A stretch of DNA of 8,463 nucleotides from JBBRMQ01 sp038230775 (GCA_038230775.1 JBBRMQ010000194.1:1-8463), one strand, 5' to 3'. Positions 1-5,394 are shown, counted from the stretch's first letter. Notes: generated from the sequence alone by a model not told the origin. Numbers and translations are program-made.

Positions 1-1
1 C

Positions 2-721
2 GGCAAGCGCATCCAGCGCTCGCTGGCCGGCACGAAGAAGAGGCTCACGCTCGAGTTAGGCGGCAAAGCGCCGAACATCGTGTTCGAGGACGCGCCGATC
101 GATCAGGCCGTCGAAGGCATCATCAACGGCATCTACTTCAACCAGGGTCACGTCTGTTGCGCCGGGTCGCGGCTCTTCGTGCAGGAGTCGGTGGTCGAGC
201 CGGTGATCCGCAAGCTGCGCGAGCGCATCCAGACGCTGCGTGTCGGCACCCCGCTCGACAAGAACACCGATGTGGGCGCGATCAACTCGCGCGCGCAGCT
301 GGAAAAGATCCAGGAGCTCGTCGACAGCGGCGTCGAGGAAGGCGCGGAGATTTTCCAGTCGTCGTGCTCCGTACCGGATCGAGGCTTCTGGTTCCGTCCG
401 ACGTTCTTCACCGGCGTCGCGCAGTCCAGCCGGATCGCGCAGGAAGAGATCTTCGGCCCTGTGTTGTCCGTCCTCACGTTCCGCACTCCGGAAGAAGCGA
501 TCGAAAAGGCGAACAACACGCCGTATGGTCTGTCCGCGGGCGTCTGGACCGAGAAGGGTTCGCGCATTCTGAAGATGGCGTCCAAGCTCCGGGCTGGCGT
601 CATCTGGGCGAACACCTACAACAAGTTCGATCCGACGTCGCCGTTCGGCGGCTTCAAAGAGTCGGGATTCGGACGCGAGGGCGGGCTGCACGGGTTGGGG
701 CCGTACGTCGTGTTGTCTTAG
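2..721 (+). CDS. Aldehyde dehydrogenase, C-terminal part (5' end outside window); catalytic half of a split ALDH16-like pair
   Basis: This is an NAD(P)-dependent aldehyde dehydrogenase that oxidises an aldehyde to a carboxylate, presumably in the cytoplasm. The frame is open from base 2, giving 239 visible residues, so roughly the first half of a normal ~480-500-aa ALDH lies upstream. Visible motifs: the glutamate motif LELGGK (general-base Glu is visible residue 18); the cysteine motif NQGHVCCAGSR with the nucleophile at visible residue 52 (bases 155-157); the cofactor-ribose motif EEIFGPVLSV; and the C-terminal block SPFGGFKESGFGREGG. The usual GQ before the nucleophile is GH here. The gene ends naturally with TAG. 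A second, non-catalytic ALDH-like gene follows in the same direction, separated by a GIY-YIG cassette. The substrate cannot be read from the sequence. The ALDH family call is secure; membership of the ALDH16 subgroup rests on the downstream partner and is inferred. Confidence 0.95.
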   Translation, partial: GKRIQRSLAGTKKRLTLELGGKAPNIVFEDAPIDQAVEGIINGIYFNQGHVCCAGSRLFVQESVVEPVIRKLRERIQTLRVGTPLDKNTDVGAINSRAQLEKIQELVDSGVEEGAEIFQSSCSVPDRGFWFRPTFFTGVAQSSRIAQEEIFGPVLSVLTFRTPEEAIEKANNTPYGLSAGVWTEKGSRILKMASKLRAGVIWANTYNKFDPTSPFGGFKESGFGREGGLHGLGPYVVLS

Positions 722-733
722 TTTTTTTGAGTT

Positions 734-777
734 TTACAGTTTATCCCGAGCGCAGCGAGGGATCTTTGGTGCAACCG
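734..777 (+). repeat. Left arm of 44-bp inverted repeat (REP-like, core CCGAGCGCAGCGAGGGA)
   Basis: This segment is complementary to 1075-1118 at 43 of 44 positions. It starts 12 nt after the ALDH stop codon. The arm contains the GAGGGA Shine-Dalgarno-like sequence (757-762) and the proposed GTG start (769-771) of the GIY-YIG gene. The single mismatch is base 771, the third base of that GTG; the other arm would read GTA there. If transcribed together, the two arms could pair into a long stem closing a loop of about 297 nt. Confidence 0.95.
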
Positions 778-1071
778 AGCGGTACTTTCGTTTACATCAT
801 CAGCAACAAGAGCCACACGCTTTACACGGGCATCACGACGAACCTTCTCGAGCGGACCCGCGAACACAAAGAGAATAGATTCGTGAGCGGCTTTACCGCT
901 CGCTATAACTTCGATCGACTCGTGTACTTCGAGTGGCTGCCATCGCAGAAGGACGCCGCTGCTCGTGAAAAGCAGATCAAAGCCTGGACCCGCGCGAAAC
1001 GCGTCGCGCTCATCCAGTCGAAGAATCCCAATTGGATGGATTTGAGCGCGGATCTGCTGAAATTGATGTGA
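769..1071 (+). CDS. Small GIY-YIG nuclease-domain protein (YhbQ/UPF0213-like), 100 aa
   Basis: This is a stand-alone GIY-YIG domain, a metal-dependent nuclease fold, of the small COG2827/UPF0213 type. Residues 7-11 (FVYII) supply the GIY strand and 19-21 (YTG) the YIG strand. R29 in NLLERTREHK is the conserved arginine, H33 follows, and E67 in AAAREKQIKAW is the expected metal-binding glutamate. The tail SKNPNWMDLS (84-93) is typical of the family, so all core residues are present and the length is normal. The frame stays open far upstream, but that part merely reads through the ALDH gene out of frame. I chose GTG 769 because GAGGGA lies 6 nt before it and the domain begins at once; TTG 766 is too close to that sequence. 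Both translation signals lie inside the left inverted repeat. The cellular role of this family is poorly defined, and a part in moving or maintaining the surrounding repeats is inferred from position only. Confidence 0.88.
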   Translation: MQPSGTFVYIISNKSHTLYTGITTNLLERTREHKENRFVSGFTARYNFDRLVYFEWLPSQKDAAAREKQIKAWTRAKRVALIQSKNPNWMDLSADLLKLM

Positions 1072-1074
1072 TTC

Positions 1075-1118
1075 CGGTTGTACCAAAGATCCCTCGCTGC
1101 GCTCGGGATAAACTGTAA
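1075..1118 (-). repeat. Right arm of 44-bp inverted repeat
   Basis: Reverse complement of 734-777 with one mismatch (base 1081, facing base 771). It begins 3 nt after the GIY-YIG stop codon and ends 23 nt before the next ALDH-like start. It has no U-tract after it, so it does not look like an intrinsic terminator in itself. Confidence 0.95.
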
Positions 1119-1141
1119 CAACGGCAAACAGAAAAAAGCAC

Positions 1142-2011
1142 ATGACCCGCTTAAACGTACGAAAAACCTACAAGCTCTACATCAACGGTGAGTTTCCGCG
1201 CACCGAGTCGGGGCGTTCGTATCCGGTGAAAACCAAAGGTGGCGAATTGCTGGCGAATGCTTGCCGTGGATCCAGGAAGGACCTTCGCAATGCGGTGCAG
1301 GCGGCTCGGAAGGCGTTCTCGGGATGGAGCGGCAAGACGGCGTACAACCGCGGCCAGATTCTTTATCGCATGGCCGAGGTGTGCGAGGCGCGCGCGGCGG
1401 AGCTGGGCGATGAGCTGCGGCAGCAAGGCTCCACGGCCGCGGACGCTCGCAAAGAGATCGACGCGGTCATCGATCGCTTCGTCTACTACGCCGGATGGAG
1501 CGACAAGTATCCGCAGATTTTCGGATCGGTGAATCCGGTCGCCGGTCCGTACTACAACTTCACGGTGCCGGAGCCCACGGGCGTCGTCGGCGTCGTCGCG
1601 CCGGAAGAACCGTCGCTCCTCGGTCTCGTCAGCCGCATGGCTCCGGCGATCGTCGGCGGCAACACCGTCGTCGTCATCACATCGGAAGCCAAACCGCTGG
1701 CGGCCATCACATTCGGAGAGGTGCTGCAGACATCCGACGTCCCGGCAGGCGTCGTGAATCTCATCTCCGGCTTGAAGTCCGAGCTCGTTCCGTGGCTCGC
1801 CGCACACATGGATGTGAACGCAATCGATGCGACGGGCGTCGCCGCGGAGTCGCTGGCCGCCGTTCAGAAAACCGCCGCCGAGAACGTGAAACGTGTCGTC
1901 CACTTCGACGGCGCCGCGATCGGCTGGGCCGACGCGCGCCGTTCCCAATCGCCCTACGCCATCTTCGACTTTCAGGAGATGAAGACGGTGTGGCATCCGA
2001 TGGGAATGTGA
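1142..2011 (+). CDS. Truncated ALDH-like protein without a catalytic domain (ALDH16 C-terminal-domain-like pseudoenzyme)
   Basis: A 289-aa protein covering only the N-terminal oligomerisation/NAD-binding part of the ALDH fold. Residues 10-30 (YKLYINGEFPRTESGRSYPV) match the usual ALDH start, and 143-230 (VPEPTGVVGVVAP through the GGNTVVV strand to the PAGVVNLISG turn) match the Rossmann part. Catalytic features are gone. The VAPWN motif with the oxyanion-hole Asn is VAPEE here (152-156), the cofactor-binding Lys after the GNTVV strand is Thr180, the Glu motif is replaced around residue 252 by RVVHFDG, and the chain ends before any Cys domain, at KTVWHPMGM. Known ALDH16 proteins carry a full ALDH domain followed by a shortened, non-catalytic ALDH domain, so this gene plus the one before it looks like a two-gene version. 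It probably binds and stabilises the catalytic partner. It has no strong Shine-Dalgarno sequence, only an A-rich CAGAAAAAAG stretch before the ATG. An intact, conserved sequence argues against random decay. Confidence 0.85.
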   Translation: MTRLNVRKTYKLYINGEFPRTESGRSYPVKTKGGELLANACRGSRKDLRNAVQAARKAFSGWSGKTAYNRGQILYRMAEVCEARAAELGDELRQQGSTAADARKEIDAVIDRFVYYAGWSDKYPQIFGSVNPVAGPYYNFTVPEPTGVVGVVAPEEPSLLGLVSRMAPAIVGGNTVVVITSEAKPLAAITFGEVLQTSDVPAGVVNLISGLKSELVPWLAAHMDVNAIDATGVAAESLAAVQKTAAENVKRVVHFDGAAIGWADARRSQSPYAIFDFQEMKTVWHPMGM

Positions 2012-2019
2012 TTCGTGCA

Positions 2020-2128
2020 CCGCGTTCGCGGCGCGTTGTCGGTTGTCGGTGATCGGTTGTCCACGACCGCCCCCCGTGCCTTTGACAACCGACAACTGAC
2101 AACTGACAACGCGCGGCGACAGCCGCGC
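2020..2128 (-). repeat. Palindromic heptad repeat element, copy A
   Basis: A MITE/REPIN-like unit that begins 8 nt after the ALDH-like stop. Order: GC hairpin CCGCG-TT-CGCGG (2020-2031), a run of GTTGTCG-type heptads, a GC-rich middle, a run of complementary GACAACY heptads, and the hairpin GCGCGGC-GACA-GCCGCGC (2111-2128). The two heptad runs can pair with each other over about 31 nt with a few mismatches. Positions 2031-2114, read on the minus strand, match 2962-3047 almost throughout: one mismatch in the first 39 positions, one in the last 30, and a 2-nt length difference in the middle. Confidence 0.9.
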
Positions 2129-2134
2129 ATAATG
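2103..2134 (+). promoter_or_regulatory. Possible promoter of the DUF3667-like gene, implying a leaderless mRNA
   Basis: CATAAT (2129-2134) matches the sigma-70 -10 consensus at 5 of 6 positions and lies 5 nt before the ATG at 2140, so transcription would begin at or next to the start codon. CTGACA (2103-2108), inside the repeat, is a 5/6 match to the -35 box, but the 20-nt spacer is long. No Shine-Dalgarno sequence is present, which fits leaderless translation. The prediction rests on short motifs only. Confidence 0.35.
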
Positions 2135-2139
2135 CCCGA

Positions 2140-2946
2140 ATGACCAACTGCACGAACTGTGGTGCGCCCGCGGCTGCGATCTACTGCGCTCAATGCGGCG
2201 AGCGGCAGCCCGGTCATCACGATCTCTCCATCGCACACTTCGTACACGACGTGGTGCACGAGTTCGTTCATCTCGATTCCAAAGTGTTGACGACGCTGCG
2301 GGATCTCGTGGCGCGTCCCGGTTTCCTGTGTGTGGAGTATTTCGCGGGGCGGAAGTCGCGCTACATCCCGCCGTTGCGTCTCTTCCTCACGCTGTTCGCC
2401 CTGCAGTTCCTTGCCTTCACGTTGTACCCGCCGACAGCGATGTACAGCATCGCGTCGATGGAGAGGTTCGACAAGGCCGGCGCGCTGACGAAGTTGGTCG
2501 AGAAGAGAGCGCACACGCGACGCCTCTCGCACCAGGAATTCGAGCAGCGCCTCGACGAGCGGTGGCACAAGAACTACTCGCTCCTGCAGCTTTTCAACAT
2601 CCTCGGCGTCGCCCTCGTTCTGAAGCTTCTGCACTGGCGGCGCTACTTCGTCCAGCACCTCGTCTTTGCGGCGTATTTCCTCTCGTTCGCGTACATCGTG
2701 TCGCTGGTGGTCGACTGGCCGATCTACGCGGTGGCCGGTTTCCAACCCGGCCCGCTGCAGAAGGTCGTCACCACGATCACCATCGGCATCCTGCTCGTCT
2801 ATCTCTACTTCGCGCAGCGGCGCTACTACGGCGACCCGCCCGCATCGACGGCGTTCAAGACGGTGCTGTTGTGGGGAGGACGATTCGCCGTGGCCATCAT
2901 CCTGATGAGTGGGTCGCTGATCGTGGCGATGATGATGGTGAACTAA
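2140..2946 (+). CDS. Zinc-ribbon multi-pass membrane protein, DUF3667-like
   Basis: A 268-aa protein of unknown function. The N-terminus is a short zinc ribbon with C4-x2-C7 and C16-x2-C19 (NCTNC...YCAQCGERQ). It is followed by a His-rich amphipathic segment (HFVHDVVHEFVHLDSKVLTTLRDLVARPG, about 33-61) and the Arg/Lys-rich YFAGRKSRYIPPLRLF block typical of DUF3667 proteins. About five hydrophobic segments follow at roughly 79-97, 148-165, 171-191, 209-225 and 241-266, so it should sit in the inner membrane with the ribbon in the cytoplasm. Residues 108-145 form a charged, probably soluble loop. The ATG at 2140 places the first Cys at residue 4, as expected, and there is no Shine-Dalgarno sequence. 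The gene stands alone between inverted copies of a palindromic repeat, with no functional partner beside it. Similarity to the family is recognised by pattern; the function is not known. Confidence 0.85.
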   Translation: MTNCTNCGAPAAAIYCAQCGERQPGHHDLSIAHFVHDVVHEFVHLDSKVLTTLRDLVARPGFLCVEYFAGRKSRYIPPLRLFLTLFALQFLAFTLYPPTAMYSIASMERFDKAGALTKLVEKRAHTRRLSHQEFEQRLDERWHKNYSLLQLFNILGVALVLKLLHWRRYFVQHLVFAAYFLSFAYIVSLVVDWPIYAVAGFQPGPLQKVVTTITIGILLVYLYFAQRRYYGDPPASTAFKTVLLWGGRFAVAIILMSGSLIVAMMMVN

Positions 2947-2947
2947 T

Positions 2948-3060
2948 GCGCCGCTGACGCGGCGCGTTGTCAGTGGTCAGTTGTCGGTTGTCAAAGGCAC
3001 CGGACGGGCGGTCCTGGACAACCGATCACCGACAACCGAGAACGCGCGGCGAAGCCGCGC
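2948..3060 (+). repeat. Palindromic heptad repeat element, copy B (inverted relative to copy A)
   Basis: Begins directly after the DUF3667-like stop codon (TAA 2944-2946). Order: hairpin GCGCCGC-TGAC-GCGGCGC (2948-2965), GTTGTCR heptads, a GC-rich middle (AAAGGCACC...GGGCGGTCC), GACAACC-type heptads, and hairpin GCGCGGC-GAA-GCCGCGC (3044-3060). The asymmetric middle shows it is in the opposite orientation to copy A, so the two form inverted flanks around the gene. The first hairpin, placed right after the stop codon, could also protect the 3' end of the mRNA, but it has no U-tract. Confidence 0.9.
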
Positions 3061-3061
3061 C

Positions 3062-3099
3062 AAAAAAAAAATGCCCGTTCCTTGGCCGGAGGAACGGGC
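3062..3099 (-). terminator. Intrinsic terminator reading leftward (minus strand)
   Basis: On the minus strand, GCCCGTTCC pairs perfectly with GGAACGGGC (bases 3091-3099 with 3073-3081), extended by an A-U and a wobble pair. A single A and ten consecutive T (3071 to 3062) follow, the classical stem plus U-tract. It would end a leftward transcript: metG read-through from 300 bp upstream, a now-degraded gene, or a small RNA. On the plus strand the tract precedes the stem, so it would not work in that direction. Confidence 0.85.
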
Positions 3100-3161
3100 G
3101 CAGCGCGCTAGAGTGCGCCGACTGGGTCGCTGCAGTTTTCGGATCAGCGACGCGCGTCAAT

Positions 3162-3308
3162 CTAGGTCCGCAGACCCCGCGCCGCAACGCCTATTTTGGA
3201 AGGCTCGACAGAGTGTCTTCGGTCGACTGCACGCGTCCGAATGCGGGGCCGTCTGACGGGAAACGACGCCTTCTGCAGGTCGATGACGACGAGCGCGATG
3301 TCAGGCAT
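3162..3308 (-). pseudogene. Possible remnant of an isochorismatase/cysteine-hydrolase-like gene
   Basis: A 48-codon minus-strand frame begins MPDIALVVIDLQKASF, which resembles the first beta strand and catalytic Asp motif (xLLVIDxQ) of isochorismatase-like hydrolases, where the Asp is catalytic. After that the frame turns Arg-rich and stops. A one-base shift near the TTT at residue 16 would instead read FPSDGPAFGRVQSTEDTL and stop at 3191. A working member needs about 180 residues, but the terminator lies only ~210 bp from the ATG, so anything here is a fragment. The resemblance covers only ~16 residues and could be chance. Confidence 0.22.
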
Positions 3309-3321
3309 GGTGTTTGTCCGC

Positions 3322-3387
3322 CGTCAACTGTCAACCGTCAACGCGCGGTGAAGCCGCGCACGCGTCAACGCGCGGCGAAGCCGCGCA
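3322..3387. repeat. Tandem half-units of the heptad repeat family (27-bp period)
   Basis: Three heptads of the form NGTCAAC (3322-3342) lead into hairpin GCGCGGT-GAA-GCCGCGC (3343-3359). A fourth GTCAAC and a second hairpin, GCGCGGC-GAA-GCCGCGC (3370-3386), follow. Segments 3336-3360 and 3363-3387 are identical at 24 of 25 positions, with a spacing of 27. The hairpin is the same as the right cap of copy B. The array ends 4 nt before the metG stop triplet, so on the minus strand it is the start of the metG 3' untranslated region, where stable hairpins could slow exonucleases. Confidence 0.85.
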
Positions 3388-3391
3388 AGCA

Positions 3392-5296
3392 TCACTTCAC
3401 CTTCGTGCCGGGGGGCACACTCGGATCGACGCTGAGCAGCGACGGCTCGCCGTCGATCGACGCGGCGAGCACCATGCCGTTCGACTCCACGCCCATCAGC
3501 TTCGCCGGCTGAAGGTTAGCCACGATGACGACCTTGCGGCCCACCAGCTCTTCAGGCGTGTACTTCGTGGCGATGCCGGCGACCAGCGTCCGATCGTTCT
3601 CGCCGTCGAACACCGTCAGCTTGATGAGCTTCTTCGACTTCTCGACCTTCTCCGCCGCGCGGATCTCGGCCACGCGAAGATCGACCTCGAAGAACTGATC
3701 GATGCTGATCTTCGCGATGGTCGGCGGAGCGGCCTGCGTCGTCTCGATGGGCGGGGGATTGGACATGGTTCCTCCGAGGTATTGCGGGATGTCGATGCGG
3801 GGAAAGAGGGCGTCGGTCGCGCGGACCGGCACGTTGTTCGGCAGACCGCCCCATTGCAGACGGTTGTCGTCCGCGGACGCGCCGAGGCGCGCGAGGGCTT
3901 CGGACGTCGTCGTCGGCATGATCGGCGCGAGCATCACATTGATGATGCGAAGCGCCTCGAGCGCGTTCCAGATGATGCGCGAGAGGTTCTCGTCGGCGCC
4001 CGTTTCCTTGAACTTCTTCCACGGCTCTTTGGCCACGATGTAGCCGTTCGTCGCGACGAGCAGCTTCCACGCGGCGTCGAGCGCACGCTGGAACGCGAAC
4101 TCGTCCATCGCCTTGAGGTATTCGGGCACCAGTTGCTTCGACGCGCGCAGCAGATCGTTGTCGTCGCAGGAAGTCGGCGGAGTCTTACCGCCGAAGTACG
4201 AGTCGCTCATCTTCACGGCGCGCGACAGCGTGTTGCCGAGGTCGTTCGCGAGATCGGCGTTGTAGCGGGCAAGAAACGCCTCGTCCGAGTAGTCCTGGTC
4301 CTGTCCGAAGACCATCTCGCGCAGCAGGAAGTAGCGGAAGGGGTCGGCGCCGAACTCGTCGATGATGTTGTACGGCCGCACGACATTGCCGAGCGACTTC
4401 GAGATCTTCTGGTTGTCGCGAAGCCACCAGCCGTGCGTCACGATCTGCTTCGGCAGCTCGAGCCCGGCGGCCATGAGGAACGCCGGCCAGTACACGGCGT
4501 GGAATCGCACGATGTCCTTGCCGATGAGATGGATATCCGCCGGCCAGTAGTGCCGGAAGCGCTCGTCGTCAGCGCTGCCGAAGCCGAGCGCCGAGATGTA
4601 GTTCGTGAGCGCGTCCATCCAGACATAGATGATGTGGTCGGGATCGCCGGGGAAGGGGATGCCCCATTTGATCGAAGTGCGTGAGATCGACAGGTCCCTG
4701 AGGCCCTGCTCCACGAACGACGTCACTTCGTTGAGGCGCGTCTGCGGATAGACGAAGCCCGGATTCTTGCGGTAGTGCTCGAGCAGCGGCTGCGTGTAGC
4801 GCGACAGCTTGAAGAAGAAGTTCTTTTCGGTCGTCCACTCGACTGGATGGCCGGATTCATCCTTCTTGTCTTTGACCTGATTCTCGGGCACGAACGTCTC
4901 TTCGTTCTGGCAATACCACCCGCCGTGTTCGCCCAGGTAGATGTCGTCGGGCGTGCGCTCCTGGATGCGCTTGATCAGCTCGAACACGCCGATGCGATGG
5001 CGCGACTGCGTCGTCCGGATGAAGTCGTCGTAGCTGATGTTGAGCTTCTTCCACAACTCGTGATGGGTTTTCACCACGCGATCGGCGAGCTCGATCGGCG
5101 AAATGCCTTCCTTCGCGGCGGAGCGCTCGATCTTCTGGCCGTGCTCGTCGGTGCCGGTGAGGAACCAGACGTCCGCGCCCATCCGGCGGCGGTGGCGCGC
5201 GATGACATCTGCCACGACGTTCTCGTACATGTGACCGATGTGCGGGTCGTCGTTGACGTAGTGGATCGCGGTGGTGAGGTAGAACTTCTCCGCCAT
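3392..5296 (-). CDS. metG: Methionyl-tRNA synthetase with C-terminal tRNA-binding domain
   Basis: Charges tRNA-Met (initiator and elongator) with methionine in the cytoplasm; essential. The 634-aa product is full length for the long class. Class I signatures: HIGH at 19-22 (DPHIGHMYE) and KISKS at 297-301, a common variant of KMSKS. The connective-peptide knuckle around 127-155 has a single Cys (C129 in WYCQNEETF) and none of the other zinc ligands; SGHPVEW replaces the second CxxC, so it is probably a zinc-free knuckle type. The WMDAL block (226-230) and HGWW (288-291) are typical of the Met-binding core. The anticodon-binding helical domain spans about 340-500, followed by a Pro-rich linker (510-526) and an EMAP/Trbp111-type OB fold (532-634, ending in VPPGTKVK) that mediates dimerisation and tRNA binding. 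The ATG at 5296 gives the standard MAEKFYLTTAIHYVND start. It is transcribed divergently from the kinase gene. Confidence 0.98.
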   Translation of the reverse strand: MAEKFYLTTAIHYVNDDPHIGHMYENVVADVIARHRRRMGADVWFLTGTDEHGQKIERSAAKEGISPIELADRVVKTHHELWKKLNISYDDFIRTTQSRHRIGVFELIKRIQERTPDDIYLGEHGGWYCQNEETFVPENQVKDKKDESGHPVEWTTEKNFFFKLSRYTQPLLEHYRKNPGFVYPQTRLNEVTSFVEQGLRDLSISRTSIKWGIPFPGDPDHIIYVWMDALTNYISALGFGSADDERFRHYWPADIHLIGKDIVRFHAVYWPAFLMAAGLELPKQIVTHGWWLRDNQKISKSLGNVVRPYNIIDEFGADPFRYFLLREMVFGQDQDYSDEAFLARYNADLANDLGNTLSRAVKMSDSYFGGKTPPTSCDDNDLLRASKQLVPEYLKAMDEFAFQRALDAAWKLLVATNGYIVAKEPWKKFKETGADENLSRIIWNALEALRIINVMLAPIMPTTTSEALARLGASADDNRLQWGGLPNNVPVRATDALFPRIDIPQYLGGTMSNPPPIETTQAAPPTIAKISIDQFFEVDLRVAEIRAAEKVEKSKKLIKLTVFDGENDRTLVAGIATKYTPEELVGRKVVIVANLQPAKLMGVESNGMVLAASIDGEPSLLSVDPSVPPGTKVK

Positions 5297-5306
5297 GGGA
5301 CGGCGG

Positions 5307-5337
5307 ATTGTATGCGACGGCGCCGCTCAGTGGGCAA
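5307..5337 (-). promoter_or_regulatory. Possible metG promoter
   Basis: On the minus strand TACAAT (5312-5307) matches the -10 consensus at 5 of 6 positions and ends 10 nt before the metG ATG. TTGCCC (5337-5332) is a 4/6 match to the -35 box with a 19-nt spacer. Transcription would start about 3-4 nt before the ATG. No Shine-Dalgarno sequence precedes the start, consistent with a nearly leaderless mRNA. Confidence 0.4.
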
Positions 5338-5394
5338 GCGTGGCCAGGCTCATCTTCGCCCGCGCTTCCAACCGGCGCGTGGCGCGTCGATCTA

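Larger units (their letters stand above)
734..1118 (+). mobile_element. Candidate mobile cassette: GIY-YIG nuclease gene bracketed by 44-bp inverted repeats
   Basis: A 385-bp unit made of a left repeat (734-777), a 100-codon GIY-YIG gene (769-1071) and a right repeat (1075-1118) that is the reverse complement of the left with one mismatch in 44. The gene fills the unit almost completely: its start lies inside the left arm and its stop is 3 nt from the right arm. The unit sits between two ALDH genes that otherwise look like neighbours; removing it leaves 35 nt between their stop and start. No target-site duplication is visible next to the arms, so the exact ends are uncertain. The repeat core CCGAGCGCAGCGAGGGA reappears in slightly altered form in the palindrome at 5422-5516. 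Mobility is inferred from this architecture and is not demonstrated. An immobile gene that happened to acquire REP-like repeats on both sides is the main alternative. Confidence 0.6.
2947..3391. other. 445-bp gap with no convincing intact gene, between DUF3667-like gene and metG
   Basis: The two genes converge here. The gap contains repeat copy B, a 10-bp A-tract, a strong minus-strand terminator, a 200-bp stretch rich in small hairpins with a possible gene remnant, and two tandem copies of a half-size relative of the heptad repeat directly after the metG stop. No reading frame on the plus strand looks like a protein; the one that spans the area reads through repeats. Confidence 0.7.

Noticed and set aside
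157..768. Long open frame continuous with the GIY-YIG gene, suggesting a 304-aa fusion protein
   Set aside because: The first ~200 codons run out of frame through the aldehyde dehydrogenase gene and have an Arg/Ala-rich composition with no domain. Only the part from 769 on is a recognisable protein.
734..1118. Standard insertion sequence
   Set aside because: There is no transposase gene and no target duplication, and a GIY-YIG protein is not a known IS transposase. It is reported instead as a candidate novel cassette.
3100..3310. tRNA or other standard RNA gene
   Set aside because: No T-loop or CCA-end pattern, no cloverleaf, and no recognisable SRP, RNase P or tmRNA motifs were found by eye. 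Kept only as a possible unknown RNA.
3322..3387. Possible CRISPR array
   Set aside because: Only two 25-bp units separated by 2 bp, each containing its own hairpin. There are no spacers and no cas genes; it belongs to the heptad repeat family.
3314..4684. 456-codon plus-strand frame opposite metG
   Set aside because: It lies antisense to a clearly real MetRS gene, is Arg/Asp/Leu-rich, and its beginning is translated repeat sequence. This is a typical shadow frame in high-GC DNA.
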